NCBI RefSeq assembly: GCF_043555835.1
Contig: NZ_JBIGHV010000003.1
Coordinates: 310,001-374,000 of the forward strand
Source of the DNA: Pelomonas parva
GTDB taxonomy: Bacteria > Pseudomonadota > Gammaproteobacteria > Burkholderiales > Burkholderiaceae_C
Reading direction: 5' to 3'
DNA: 64,000 nt
Shown here: in pieces, positions 42,498-50,822 of the stretch
Position numbering within the stretch: position 1 is the first letter of the stretch
Layout: each line of letters starts with the position of its first letter
Position numbers and translations under genes: made by a program
Notes under the pieces: model-generated
What the model was told of the DNA's origin: nothing
Databases searched by the model: none
The model's input: the letters and a program-made list of their open reading frames with translations, nothing else

Positions 42498-43540
42498 GCG
42501 GCCAGCTCCACGGTGACGTTGACGCGGCCGTCGGCGGCGTCAATGCGACAGCCGGCCCCGGTGCCGCCCGCCCGCGCCAGGCGCTCGCGAAGGTGCACGA
42601 GGCCGACGCCGGTGCTGTCCGGCGCACCGGGCTCGGGCTTCCACTGGCCCGGGTTGTCGACGGCGATCTGCAGCTTATCGCCGGCCCGCGCGATGCGGAT
42701 GTCGACCACGCCACCGCCCGCCGTGCACGCGATGCCGTGCTTGATCGCGTTCTCCACCAGCAGCTGCAGCAGCATCGGCGGCACGCTGGCACCGGCCGTG
42801 GCGGGGTCGACCTGCCAGTCCACGCGCAGCCGCTCCTCGTGGTGCAGCTGCTCCAGCGCCACATAGTCGCGCACGACGGCGAGTTCGTCGGCCAGCGGCA
42901 CGCGCTCCTTGGCGCTGTGCTGCAGCGTGTGGCGCAGCGTGTTGGACAGGCGGCTCAGCATCTCGCGGGCGCGGGTCGGGTCTTCGTTGATGAGGGCGCG
43001 CAGGTTGTTCAGCGCATTGAACAGGAAGTGCGGGTTGATCTGGGCGCGCAGCACCTGCAGCTCCAGCTCGCGTGCGGCGGTCTCGGCCTTCCATTTGGCG
43101 ATCTCGCCCAAGCGCCAGCGGCTGACCATGGTCACGCCGACCCAGACGGCCAGCCACAGCCAGAGCAGGATGCTGCAGTTGACGGCGTAGCTCAGCAGCA
43201 CCAGCCAGCCCTGCGGCATCTGCGGCGGGAAGTGCAGCAGCCCCAGCGCAGCGCCGCCCCGGCTGATAACGAAGATGACCGCCTGCAACAGCACGGAGAA
43301 CAGCGGCGTCAGCAGCAGCAGGCGCAGCAGCAACGCGCGGGGCGCGCCGTCGAGCCAGCCGCAGCGCAGCGTCAGCGCCCGCAGGGCCTCGCTGCAGGCC
43401 CACAGACCGAGACCCACGCAGACCATGACGAACACCAGGGCGCCGCTGAGCGGCTGGAAGCTCGCCATCATGACGAGCGAGATGGCGACATAGCCACCCC
43501 ACAGCAGCGCCTGGATCGCGCTACGCCGGCGTGTGTTCAT
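42494..43540 (-). CDS. LytS-type sensor histidine kinase
   Basis: About 348 residues from ATG 43540 (MNTRRRSAIQALLWGGYVA), with GGAGC upstream. Four or more hydrophobic segments fill residues 10-150. The His_kinase domain then shows the phosphorylated His in LRAQINPHFLFNALNNLRA and the ATPase N-box LLVENAIKHGI with a GVGLVHLRERL G-box. This is the LytS/YehU class. It phosphorylates the LytTR regulator encoded immediately downstream. The extracellular part is small, so the signal is probably sensed in the membrane. Confidence 0.9.
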   Translation of the reverse strand: MNTRRRSAIQALLWGGYVAISLVMMASFQPLSGALVFVMVCVGLGLWACSEALRALTLRCGWLDGAPRALLLRLLLLTPLFSVLLQAVIFVISRGGAALGLLHFPPQMPQGWLVLLSYAVNCSILLWLWLAVWVGVTMVSRWRLGEIAKWKAETAARELELQVLRAQINPHFLFNALNNLRALINEDPTRAREMLSRLSNTLRHTLQHSAKERVPLADELAVVRDYVALEQLHHEERLRVDWQVDPATAGASVPPMLLQLLVENAIKHGIACTAGGGVVDIRIARAGDKLQIAVDNPGQWKPEPGAPDSTGVGLVHLRERLARAGGTGAGCRIDAADGRVNVTVELAA

Positions 43541-43556
43541 GCCCTTGAAGCTCCTG

Positions 43557-44456
43557 TTATCTGCCGGCAGCCAGGAAGCCCCTGACCTCGCCCACCAGCC
43601 AGTCGGCATCGTCCCACATGAGGAAGTGGTGGCCGCGCTGGCTCATGCTCACCTTGGCGCCCTTCAGCCCGGCGTACTGCGCCTCGAAGATGCCGCGCGT
43701 GCTGTCCAGCGTCGCGCCCATCGGCTCGTAGGCGGCCCAGGCGCCGAGCACCAACGTTGGCGTGGTAATGCGCGGCAGCAGCGGGCGCAGGTCCTCGCCC
43801 CACAGCTCCGACATGGCTTGCGCCGTCGTCGCGCGGTCACTGGCCAGGCCCCAGGCGACGACGCGCTCGACGTTGGCCGGGCTGCGGCTCATGCCGGCCG
43901 CGCCCTGGCGGGTGCCCGCCTCCCACTGCTCCTTCGTCCCGGCCAGCATCTGCTGCCGCATGCCGGCCGCCATGCCGCGCGCGGCCTCGGGCGTCATGCC
44001 GCGCAGGCCGGCCAGGAAGGGCAGGCTGTCGACGATGACCAGGCGCTCGATGCGGCCCGGCTTCTCGGCCGCCATCTGCAGCGCCAGCACGCCGCCCAAG
44101 CTGTGGCCCATGACGACAGGCTTGTCGAGCTTGCGATCGTCCAGGTAGGCCAGCAGGCGGTCGCGCATGCCGTTCAGGAAGTTGTCGGTCGCCACCGCCG
44201 GCGCACCGGCAAAGCCGGGCAGCTGCACGATGTGGCATTGCACGCCGGGCTGCAGTGCGGCGCAGGTCTCCGTCCAGGTACTGGCGGCGCTGTTCAGGCC
44301 CGGGATCATCAGCACCGGCCGGCCCTCGCCGACGACCTCGACGCGCAGGTCGCGGAACTCGACCGGCGCGGCCTGGCTGTTGCTGACGTACAGAGCCGTC
44401 AGGATGCCGACTGCGGCGCCGAACAGGCCGGCCCAGGAACGGGTGCTGCGGGACAT
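43557..44456 (-). CDS. Exported alpha/beta hydrolase
   Basis: About 299 residues from ATG 44456, preceded by GGAG at good spacing. The N-terminus (MSRSTRSWAGLFGAAVGILT) is a signal peptide or anchor. The catalytic motif VVMGHSLGGVLAL places the nucleophile at Ser119; MIPGLNSAASTW supplies the oxyanion region and GHHFLMWDDADW the likely catalytic His. The substrate is unknown. It lies just upstream of the LytS-type kinase on the same strand (16-base gap) and could be co-transcribed with it. Confidence 0.85.
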   Translation of the reverse strand: MSRSTRSWAGLFGAAVGILTALYVSNSQAAPVEFRDLRVEVVGEGRPVLMIPGLNSAASTWTETCAALQPGVQCHIVQLPGFAGAPAVATDNFLNGMRDRLLAYLDDRKLDKPVVMGHSLGGVLALQMAAEKPGRIERLVIVDSLPFLAGLRGMTPEAARGMAAGMRQQMLAGTKEQWEAGTRQGAAGMSRSPANVERVVAWGLASDRATTAQAMSELWGEDLRPLLPRITTPTLVLGAWAAYEPMGATLDSTRGIFEAQYAGLKGAKVSMSQRGHHFLMWDDADWLVGEVRGFLAAGR

Positions 44457-44591
44457 GGCGAACTCCATCAAGGTTGCGATGAACGGCATATTGCCCAGGC
44501 CGCCCGCTGCCGGCAGAGGCAGGATGACGAGCGGCGAGCTGCGCGGATGAGTGGCGACCCACGAAGGCCAATGGCCTCAGGCGTCAATGCC

Positions 44592-44613
44592 TACAATGCA
44601 ATCATTGATTGCA
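44592..44613 (+). promoter_or_regulatory. Promoter -10 and palindromic operator of the FitAB pair
   Basis: TGCAATC (44597-44603) and GATTGCA (44607-44613) are perfect 7-bp inverted arms around ATT. A TACAAT -10-like hexamer (44592-44597) abuts and overlaps the left arm, and the antitoxin start codon is 14 bases downstream. A ribbon-helix-helix antitoxin is expected to bind such a site to repress its own operon. No good -35 was found. Confidence 0.7.
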
Positions 44614-44626
44614 AACGGAGGCATTC

Positions 44627-44908
44627 ATGGCCAGCCTGACGATCCGAGACCTGGACGAGAGCCTGAAGCAGCGCCTGCGCATCCGTGCCGCCCACCTCAA
44701 CCGCTCCATGGAGGAAGAGGCGCGGCAGATCCTGCGCGAGGCGCTGGCCGACAAGCCGACGCCGGCTGTCGATCTGGGCCAGCGCATCCGGGCCCGCTTC
44801 TCGCCGCTGGGAGGGTTCGATCTGCCGCTGGCGCCCCGCGAGGCTGTCAGGGCACCGCCTGAACTCGATGCCCCCGCCACAAAGGCCACGAAGAAGCGCC
44901 GGCCATGA
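44627..44908 (+). CDS. FitA-like ribbon-helix-helix antitoxin
   Basis: 93 residues from ATG 44627 with CGGAGG upstream. MASLTIRDLDESLKQRLRIR is the RHH DNA-binding strand and first helix of FitA/VapB-type antitoxins, followed by AAHLNRSMEEEARQILREAL. The C-terminal tail (residues 50-93), Pro/Ala rich, probably wraps the toxin. It overlaps the toxin gene by four bases (ATGA). A perfect palindrome over the promoter suggests autoregulation by the antitoxin-toxin complex. Confidence 0.9.
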   Translation: MASLTIRDLDESLKQRLRIRAAHLNRSMEEEARQILREALADKPTPAVDLGQRIRARFSPLGGFDLPLAPREAVRAPPELDAPATKATKKRRP

Positions 44909-45333
44909 AGCTGCTGCTGGACACCAACGTGCTGTCGGAACTGCTGCGAGCCAGCCCGGACGCGAATGTGACCGCCTGGTTCGCGGCCCAGCATGCAGAG
45001 GCCCTGTTCGTCAGCGCCGTCACGCAGGCCGAGATGCTGTTCGGTGCCTCGCTGCTGCCCGGTGGCCGCCGCCGCGCTCAACTGGAGCAGCAGTTGCACG
45101 CCATGTTCGACGAGGACTTCGCGCGCCGCGTGCTGCCCTTCGACAGCGATGCGGCACGCATCTACGCCGGCGTGGTGTCCGGCCGGCGGCAGGCGGGGCG
45201 GCCCATCTCGCAGTTCGACGCGCAGATCGCGGCCATCGCCCTGGCCCAGCGCGCCGGCCTCGTCACGCGCAATGTCGAGGACTTCGAGGACTGCGGGCTG
45301 ACGCTGCTGAACCCTTGGACCCAGCTCACTTGA
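44905..45333 (+). CDS. FitB/VapC-type PIN-domain toxin
   Basis: 142 residues forming a full PIN ribonuclease domain. Acidic metal ligands are Asp6 (LLLDTNVLSE), Glu43 (TQAEMLFG), Asp105 (ISQFDAQIAA) and the TRNVEDF motif at 121-127. PIN toxins cleave RNA, often tRNA, when released from their antitoxin. The gene looks intact. Its 3' end overlaps the convergent cyclophilin gene by eight bases. Confidence 0.92.
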   Translation: MKLLLDTNVLSELLRASPDANVTAWFAAQHAEALFVSAVTQAEMLFGASLLPGGRRRAQLEQQLHAMFDEDFARRVLPFDSDAARIYAGVVSGRRQAGRPISQFDAQIAAIALAQRAGLVTRNVEDFEDCGLTLLNPWTQLT

Positions 45334-46006
45334 GGCGTTGCGCCCAATACACCAGCACCTCCGTGCGCGGCTGGATGTCCGTCTGGCTGTAGGTGTAGGT
45401 CGGCACGACGTTGATCGCGTCCAGCGTGGCCAGGCCCGAGATGATGCGGCCGAAGACGGCATAGCCGGGGTTGGCGGCGCTCTGATAGTCCAGGCTGGTG
45501 TTGTCCACCACGTTGAAGAAGAACTGACTCGTCGCCGAGTCGGCATCGCTGCGGCGGGCCATGGCGATGGTGCCGCGCAGGTTGGACAGGCCGTTGTTGC
45601 TTTCCAGCTTGATGGGCGCGTACAGCTGGGTCTTGGTCACCATGCCGCTGGTATAGCCGCCGCCCTGCACAACGAAGTCGCGGTCGACGCGGTGGATCAG
45701 CGTCTTCGTGTAGAAGCCGGCCGCGACGTACTTGTAGAAGTTGGCGACGGTCTGCGGCGAGTAGCTGTCGTACAGCTCGACAACGATCTCGCCACTGCTG
45801 GTCAGCATGCAGACCGTGCCCCAGGTGGAGGCCGCCGACGCGGCGAGGCCGGCCGGGCTGCAGGACAGCGTGGGTGCGTTGGGCGTGGGGTTGGGCTGCG
45901 GGTAGGGCGTGCCGCCACTGCCGCCACCGTCATGGTCGTGATGCCCGCCGCCGCCGCAGGCGACCAGGCTCAGAGTGAACAGCAGGGCGGCAAGGCGGCG
46001 CAGCAT
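45326..46006 (-). CDS. Cyclophilin-type peptidyl-prolyl isomerase, lipoprotein
   Basis: 226 residues from ATG 46006. A lipoprotein signal (LLFTLSLVAC, Cys17) is followed by a Gly/His/Pro-rich linker and a cyclophilin domain: GEIVVELYDSYSPQTVANF, LIHRVDRDFVVQGGG (with the catalytic Arg of the FHR-type motif), ATSQFFFNVVDN and YAVFGRII. It is anchored to a membrane, probably facing the periplasm, where it would speed proline isomerisation during folding. A second, similar gene lies 95 bases upstream, pointing to a tandem duplication. Confidence 0.9.
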   Translation of the reverse strand: MLRRLAALLFTLSLVACGGGGHHDHDGGGSGGTPYPQPNPTPNAPTLSCSPAGLAASAASTWGTVCMLTSSGEIVVELYDSYSPQTVANFYKYVAAGFYTKTLIHRVDRDFVVQGGGYTSGMVTKTQLYAPIKLESNNGLSNLRGTIAMARRSDADSATSQFFFNVVDNTSLDYQSAANPGYAVFGRIISGLATLDAINVVPTYTYSQTDIQPRTEVLVYWAQRLK

Positions 46007-46101
46007 GGCAGGACCCGTGGAGTGGCTGGGCCTGCCCAACGGGCCGGCGGCTAACACCGCCGACAGGCTGAATCAAGTGGTTACCGAAATCCGCCCGCAG
46101 C

Positions 46102-46746
46102 TCAGAGCGGAATCACCTTGGCTTCGGTGACCGTCACGTCGACCAGCGGCACGTCCGAGGCATTCGTGGACACCGCCTTGATCTTGTCCACCACATCCAG
46201 GCCCAGCGTCACCGTGCCGAAGACGGCATAGCCCGGGTTGGCCGAGTTCTGGTAGTTCAGGCTCGTGTTGTCGACCACGTTGATATAGAACTGGCTGGTC
46301 GCGCTGTCGGCCACGTTGGTGCGGGCCATCGCGAGCGTGCCGCGCACGTTGGACAGGCCGTTCATGCTCTCCAGCGCGATGGGGCCGTAGGTGGGCGTCT
46401 TCTCCTGCAGCGCGCCGGCGCCGTTGCGGGCCACGCCACCGCCCTGGATGACGAAGTTGCTGATGACGCGGTGGAACACCGTGCCGTTGTAATAGCCGTC
46501 GTTGACGTACTTCAGGAAGTTGTCCACCGACAGGGGCGCGTGGGTGCGGTCCAGGCCCAGTTCAATGACGCCCTGGTTGGTGGTGAGGCGCACCTTGTGC
46601 GTGACCGTCAGCACGACGGGCGCCGGGGGCGTGGGGGTGGGCGTGCTGCTGCCGCCGTCACCACCACCGCCGCCACCGCAGGCGGTCAGGGCCAGGGAGG
46701 TTGCGAGTGCCAGCAGTGCGCGGCGAGGAATTCGGTTCGTGCTCAT
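46102..46746 (-). CDS. Cyclophilin-type peptidyl-prolyl isomerase, lipoprotein (paralogue)
   Basis: 214 residues from ATG 46746, one base after the panC stop codon (TGAGATG), so probably translated from the panBC transcript. Lipobox LTAC (Cys23) is followed by poly-Gly, a Thr/Pro linker and a cyclophilin domain: GVIELGLDRTHAPLSVDNF, VFHRVISNFVIQGGG, ATSQFYINVVDNTSLNYQ and YAVFGTVTLG. The FHR and QGGG catalytic motifs are intact. It closely resembles the neighbour at 45326-46006 but is the more canonical of the two. Confidence 0.92.
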   Translation of the reverse strand: MSTNRIPRRALLALATSLALTACGGGGGGDGGSSTPTPTPPAPVVLTVTHKVRLTTNQGVIELGLDRTHAPLSVDNFLKYVNDGYYNGTVFHRVISNFVIQGGGVARNGAGALQEKTPTYGPIALESMNGLSNVRGTLAMARTNVADSATSQFYINVVDNTSLNYQNSANPGYAVFGTVTLGLDVVDKIKAVSTNASDVPLVDVTVTEAKVIPL

Positions 46747-46747
46747 C

Positions 46748-47581
46748 TCAGACTTCAAGGTTGTCAATCAAGCGGGTGGTACCCAGTTTGGCGGCGGCCA
46801 GCGCGACGAGCGGCTGGCCCTCCACAGCGCCACTGAGGTCGTGGCGGACCCGAAGTGTGACGTAATCCGGCAACCAGCCGGCGTCGCGCAGCGATTGCAT
46901 GGCGTCGGCTTCCATAACCGCGAGTTCGCGATCACCGGCCTGCCAGCGGGCAATCAGGGCTTTCAGCGTGCGCGACAGCCGCAGCGCCTCGGCCTTCTCG
47001 GCATCGCTGAGGTAGCCGTTACGTGAGGACAGTGCCAGGCCTTCGTTGCTGCGACGTGTCTCGCTGCCAACGATTTCGATGGGCAGCGCCATCTGCGCCG
47101 TCATGCGGCGCAACACCATCAGCTGCTGATAGTCCTTCTTGCCGAACACGGCCAGCGTCGGCTGCACGATGTTGAACAGCTTGTGCACGACGGTGCAGAC
47201 GCCGGTGAAGAAGCCGGGGCGGAAGTGGCCTTCCAGGATGTCGGCCAGCTCGGGCGGCGGCAGCACCTTGTAGCCCTGCGGTTCCGGGTACAGCGCTTTC
47301 TCGGACGGCGCGAAGACGATGTCGCAGCCGGCGCCTTCCAGCAGCTCGCAGTCGCGGGCCAGCGTGCGCGGGTAGGTGTCGAAGTCCTCGTGCGGCGCGA
47401 ACTGCAGCCGGTTGACGAAGATGCTGGCGACGACCGCACCCGCCGGGCCGACCAGCTCGCGCGCCTGCCTCACCAGCTGCAGGTGACCGTCGTGCAGGTT
47501 GCCCATGGTGGGCACGAAGCCGCGCTGGCGGTGGATGGCCAGCGCGTCGCGCAGTTCGCTGATCGTGTGGATGACTTGCAT
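46748..47581 (-). CDS. panC: Pantothenate synthetase
   Basis: Joins pantoate and beta-alanine with ATP to make pantothenate. 277 residues with VPTMGNLHDGHLQLV (ATP-binding HxGH-like motif), SIFVNRLQFAPHEDF, VFGKKDYQQLMVLRRM and the ETRRSNEGLALSSRNGYL signature. It sits directly downstream of panB (three-base gap), the standard operon order for coenzyme A precursor synthesis. Confidence 0.97.
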   Translation of the reverse strand: MQVIHTISELRDALAIHRQRGFVPTMGNLHDGHLQLVRQARELVGPAGAVVASIFVNRLQFAPHEDFDTYPRTLARDCELLEGAGCDIVFAPSEKALYPEPQGYKVLPPPELADILEGHFRPGFFTGVCTVVHKLFNIVQPTLAVFGKKDYQQLMVLRRMTAQMALPIEIVGSETRRSNEGLALSSRNGYLSDAEKAEALRLSRTLKALIARWQAGDRELAVMEADAMQSLRDAGWLPDYVTLRVRHDLSGAVEGQPLVALAAAKLGTTRLIDNLEV

Positions 47582-47584
47582 GCT

Positions 47585-48391
47585 CTAGAAGCCGTGAACC
47601 TCGTTCACCGGGAATGTCCCCGCCTTCACCTCGTCCACATACCCCTTCACCGCCGCCAGCACCGAGTCCTTGCCGGCCATGAAGTCCTTGACGAAGCGCG
47701 GCTTGCGGCCCGGCGTGATGTTGAGCATGTCGTGCAGCACCAGCACCTGGCCCGAGGTGCCCACGCCCGCGCCGATGCCGATGACGGGCACGGGCGATGC
47801 GGCGGTGATCTCGGCGGCCAGCGCGGCCGGCACCATTTCGTAGAGCAGCATGGCGGCGCCCGCGTCGACGAGTTCCATCGACTCACGCTTCATGCGCGCC
47901 GCGCCCGCCTCGTCACGGCCCTGCACCTTGAAGCCGCCCAACGCATTCACCGTCTGCGGCGTGAAGCCCAGGTGCGCGCAGACCGGGATGCCGCGCTCGC
48001 TGATGAAGCGCACGGTCTCGGCCGTCCAGCCGCCGCCCTCCAGCTTCACCATGTGGGCGCCGGCCTTGACCAGCGCGGCGGCACTCTTCCAGGCCTCTTC
48101 CTTGCTGACGTGATAGCTGTCGAAGGGCAGGTCGGCCACGATCCAGGCCCACTTGTGACCGCGCGACACGCAGAACGTGTGATACACCATGTCCTCCAGG
48201 CTCACCGGCGCCGTCGAGCCGCGGCCCTGCAGCACATTGCCCAGGGAATCGCCGATCAGCAGGATGTCGACGCCCGCCTCGTCCAGCAGGCTCGCGAAGG
48301 CCGCGTCGTAGCAGGTCAGCATGGCGATCTTCTCGCCGCTGGCATGCATCTGCGCCAGGCGCGGCAAGGTCATGGGCTTGCGATCAGTCAT
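47585..48391 (-). CDS. panB: 3-methyl-2-oxobutanoate hydroxymethyltransferase
   Basis: Makes ketopantoate from 2-ketoisovalerate and methylene-tetrahydrofolate, the first committed step to pantothenate. 268 residues with MLTCYDAAFASLLDEAGVD, LLIGDSLGNVLQGRGST (metal-binding Asp), VKLEGGGW, CAHLGFTPQTVNALGGFKVQ and IGIGAGVGTSGQVLVLHDML. First gene of the panB-panC-cyclophilin run and divergent from oxyR (86 bases between starts). Confidence 0.97.
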   Translation of the reverse strand: MTDRKPMTLPRLAQMHASGEKIAMLTCYDAAFASLLDEAGVDILLIGDSLGNVLQGRGSTAPVSLEDMVYHTFCVSRGHKWAWIVADLPFDSYHVSKEEAWKSAAALVKAGAHMVKLEGGGWTAETVRFISERGIPVCAHLGFTPQTVNALGGFKVQGRDEAGAARMKRESMELVDAGAAMLLYEMVPAALAAEITAASPVPVIGIGAGVGTSGQVLVLHDMLNITPGRKPRFVKDFMAGKDSVLAAVKGYVDEVKAGTFPVNEVHGF

Positions 48392-48477
48392 GAGATACCC
48401 CGGTGTAAACCCTTGGAACCCTTGTGGGGCGGCGGCAGTGTAGCGTTCGCCTCCTTGCCTAGAAGTTCCTGCCCGCC

Positions 48478-49401
48478 ATGACCCTGACCGAGTTGCGCTA
48501 CATCGTCGCCGTCGCCCGCGAGCGCCACTTCGGCCGCGCGGCCGAGGCCTGCTTCGTGTCGCAGCCGACGCTGTCCGTCGCCATCAAGAAGCTGGAAGAA
48601 GAGCTGGACCTGAAGATCTTCGAGCGCGGCGGCAGCGAGGTCAGCGTGACGCTGCTGGGCGACGAGATCGTGCGCCAGGCGCAGACGGTTCTGGACCAGG
48701 CCGGCGCCATCAAGGAGATCGCCAAGCGCGGCAAGGACCCGCTGGCCGGCGCACTCCGCCTGGGCATCATCTACACCATCGGCCCCTACCTGCTGCCCGA
48801 GCTGGTCAAGCACACCATCGCCCAGTACCCGCAGATGCCGCTGATGCTGCAGGAGAACTTCACCGTGAAGCTGCTGGAGATGCTGCGCACCGGCGAGCTG
48901 GACTGCGCCATCATGGCCGAGCCCTTCCCCGACACCGGCCTGGCGACGGCGGCCCTCTACGACGAGCCCTTCGTCGTCGCGCTGCCCGCCGCCCACCCGC
49001 TGGCCACGCGCGAGACCATCTCGGCCGAGGAACTCAAGCGCGAGACCATGCTGCTGCTGGGCACGGGGCACTGCTTCCGCGACCATGTGCTGGAGGTCTG
49101 CCCCGAGTACGCGCGCTTCTCCAGCGACGCCGAGGGCATACGCCGCAGCTTCGAGGGCTCGTCGCTGGAGACCATCAAGCACATGGTCGCCTCGGGAATG
49201 GGCGTGACCGTCGTGCCCTGGCTGTCGGTCAAGAGCGACCCGTCACCCCACCTGCGCTTCGTGCCCTTCAGCGACCCGGTGCCCACGCGCCGCGTCGTGC
49301 TCGCCTGGCGACGCAGCTTCACGCGCTACGAGGCCATCGCGGCGCTGCGCAATGCCATCTATGCCTGCGAGCTGGAAGGTGTGGCGCGCTTGTCGCAATA
49401 G
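48478..49401 (+). CDS. oxyR: Peroxide-sensing LysR-type regulator OxyR
   Basis: 307 residues: N-terminal winged HTH (FGRAAEACFVSQPTLSVAIK) and a LysR substrate domain. Both redox cysteines fall at exactly the E. coli positions, Cys199 (GTGHCFRD) and Cys208 (VLEVCPEY), so reversible disulfide sensing of hydrogen peroxide is expected. It is divergent from panB. A dps gene, a typical OxyR target, lies 0.8 kb downstream. Confidence 0.93.
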   Translation: MTLTELRYIVAVARERHFGRAAEACFVSQPTLSVAIKKLEEELDLKIFERGGSEVSVTLLGDEIVRQAQTVLDQAGAIKEIAKRGKDPLAGALRLGIIYTIGPYLLPELVKHTIAQYPQMPLMLQENFTVKLLEMLRTGELDCAIMAEPFPDTGLATAALYDEPFVVALPAAHPLATRETISAEELKRETMLLLGTGHCFRDHVLEVCPEYARFSSDAEGIRRSFEGSSLETIKHMVASGMGVTVVPWLSVKSDPSPHLRFVPFSDPVPTRRVVLAWRRSFTRYEAIAALRNAIYACELEGVARLSQ

Positions 49402-49476
49402 CCAACATCTGGTCGTCATGCTGCGCTGCACAATGCACGGAACTTCGCAACGAACGCGCCGCAGGCGCCCCATGCC

Positions 49477-50196
49477 ATGAGTCAAGCTTCCGACCTCTTC
49501 AACGGCGCCATCCATTTCGTCGGCGGTGAAAAGGGCGGCGTCGGCAAGTCGCTCGTGTCGCGCCTGCTGGCGCAGTACATGATCGACCGGAACATCCCGT
49601 TCACCGGCTTCGACACCGACCGCTCGCACGGCGCGCTGCTGCGCTTTTATGCCGGCTACGCGTCGGCTGCGCTGGTGGACAGCTTCGAGGCGCTGGACGC
49701 GATCGTCGAGAGTGCCGTGGCCGACCCCGGCCGGCGCGTGCTGGTGGACCTGGCCGCGCAGACGCACGACCCGCTGGCCCGCTGGATGGACGAGTCCGGC
49801 GTGCTGGACGTGGCCGCCGAGTCCGGCCTGGCCGTGAACTACTGGCACGTGATGGACAGCGGCCGCGACTCGGTGGACCTGCTGACCCGCCTGCTGGACC
49901 GCTTCGGCAGCCGGCTGAACTACGTGCTGGTGCTCAACCAGTTGCGCGGCGACGACTTCTCGCAGCTGGAGCGCTCCGGCCAGCTGGCCCGCGCGCAAGA
50001 ACTTGGCGCGCGCACGATGCCGCTCAAGCATCTGCAGGACGCGGTGCTGCGCAAGATCGACGCGGCGAACGCGAGCTTCTGGTCGGCCCGCACCGCGCCC
50101 GGCAGCGAAGGCGCCAAGCTGGGCCTGCTGGAGCGCCAGCGCCTGCGCGTGTGGCTGGCGCAGGTGGAGAGCGAGTTCGATCGGCTGGGCGTCTAG
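49477..50196 (+). CDS. Orphan ParA/MinD-type P-loop ATPase
   Basis: 239 residues with a deviant Walker A motif GGEKGGVGKS (16-25, signature Lys19) and a FTGFDTDRSHG switch-like motif, of the ParA/MinD/CobQ superfamily. No ParB or centromere-like repeats are nearby, so it is not a chromosome-partition parA. Related orphan ATPases position protein cargo or act in conjugation-derived systems; the cargo is unknown here. It lies between oxyR and dps on the same strand. Confidence 0.85.
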   Translation: MSQASDLFNGAIHFVGGEKGGVGKSLVSRLLAQYMIDRNIPFTGFDTDRSHGALLRFYAGYASAALVDSFEALDAIVESAVADPGRRVLVDLAAQTHDPLARWMDESGVLDVAAESGLAVNYWHVMDSGRDSVDLLTRLLDRFGSRLNYVLVLNQLRGDDFSQLERSGQLARAQELGARTMPLKHLQDAVLRKIDAANASFWSARTAPGSEGAKLGLLERQRLRVWLAQVESEFDRLGV

Positions 50197-50232
50197 GTTA
50201 GGCTCGCCCCAACTCATTTTTGGAGCCCCCCC

Positions 50233-50727
50233 ATGGCCAAGAAACCCGCCGCCCCCGCCATCAGCATCGGCATCAGCGACAAGGACCGCGCGGCCATCGT
50301 CGCCGGCCTGTCCAAGCTGCTGGCCGAGACCTACACGCTGTACCTGACCACGCACAACTTCCACTGGAACGTCACCGGGCCGATGTTCAACAGCCTGCAC
50401 GCGATGTTCATGGCCCAGTACACCGAGCTGTGGACGGCGGTGGACCCGATCGCCGAACGCATCCGCTCGCTGGGCCACCCGGCGCCCGGCAGCTACGCCC
50501 AGTTCGCCAAGCTCAGCGGCCTGCCCGACGCGCCCGCCACACCGCCCAAGGCTCTGGAGATGGTGCGCATCCTGAAGGAAGGCCACGAGGCCGTTGCGCG
50601 CACCGCGCGAGCCATCTTTCCGGCCGTCGAGAAGGCCAGCGACGAGCCCAGCGCCGACCTGCTGACGCAGCGCATCACGGTGCATGAACAGACCGCGTGG
50701 ATGCTCCGTAGCTTGCTGGAGGAGTAG
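50233..50727 (+). CDS. dps: Dps-family ferritin-like DNA-protection protein
   Basis: 164 residues, usual Dps length. Ferroxidase ligands are visible at the subunit interface: His44 (HNFHWNVTG), His56 (SLHAMF), Asp71 and Glu75 (VDPIAERIRSLG). The Lys-rich N-terminus (MAKKP) could contact DNA. It oxidises and stores iron, using hydrogen peroxide, and is commonly induced by OxyR, whose gene is close upstream. Its last 39 bases are duplicated 95 bases downstream. Confidence 0.93.
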   Translation: MAKKPAAPAISIGISDKDRAAIVAGLSKLLAETYTLYLTTHNFHWNVTGPMFNSLHAMFMAQYTELWTAVDPIAERIRSLGHPAPGSYAQFAKLSGLPDAPATPPKALEMVRILKEGHEAVARTARAIFPAVEKASDEPSADLLTQRITVHEQTAWMLRSLLEE

Positions 50728-50820
50728 CCATGGGACGCGAAGCGGACCGGCGCGCAGCGCCTGCGGGCTGTCGGCGCAGCCAACAGACCGCGTGGATGCT
50801 GCGTAGCCTGCTGGAGGAGT
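50687..50820 (+). repeat. 39-bp direct repeat: dps 3' end and a second copy
   Basis: Bases 50687-50725 (end of dps, encoding QTAWMLRSLLEE) recur at 50782-50820 with two mismatches. Between them are 56 bases unrelated to dps. The second copy again ends in a stop codon (TGA) and is fused to the start of the next gene. This is a partial duplication of a gene end, not a transposon footprint: no flanking inverted repeats were seen. Confidence 0.9.
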
Positions 50821-50822
50821 GA
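50730..50822 (+). CDS. Possible 30-residue micro-ORF ending in a copied Dps tail
   Basis: ATG 50730 opens a 30-codon frame beginning MGREADRRAAPAGC and ending QTAWMLRSLLEE, the Dps C-terminal tail. Its TGA overlaps the GTG start of the following gene (GTGA). It may be no more than a by-product of the duplication, or a leader peptide coupling translation of the next gene. No strong ribosome-binding site of its own beyond the dps end (GGAGGAG upstream of the ATG). Confidence 0.35.
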   Translation: MGREADRRAAPAGCRRSQQTAWMLRSLLEE

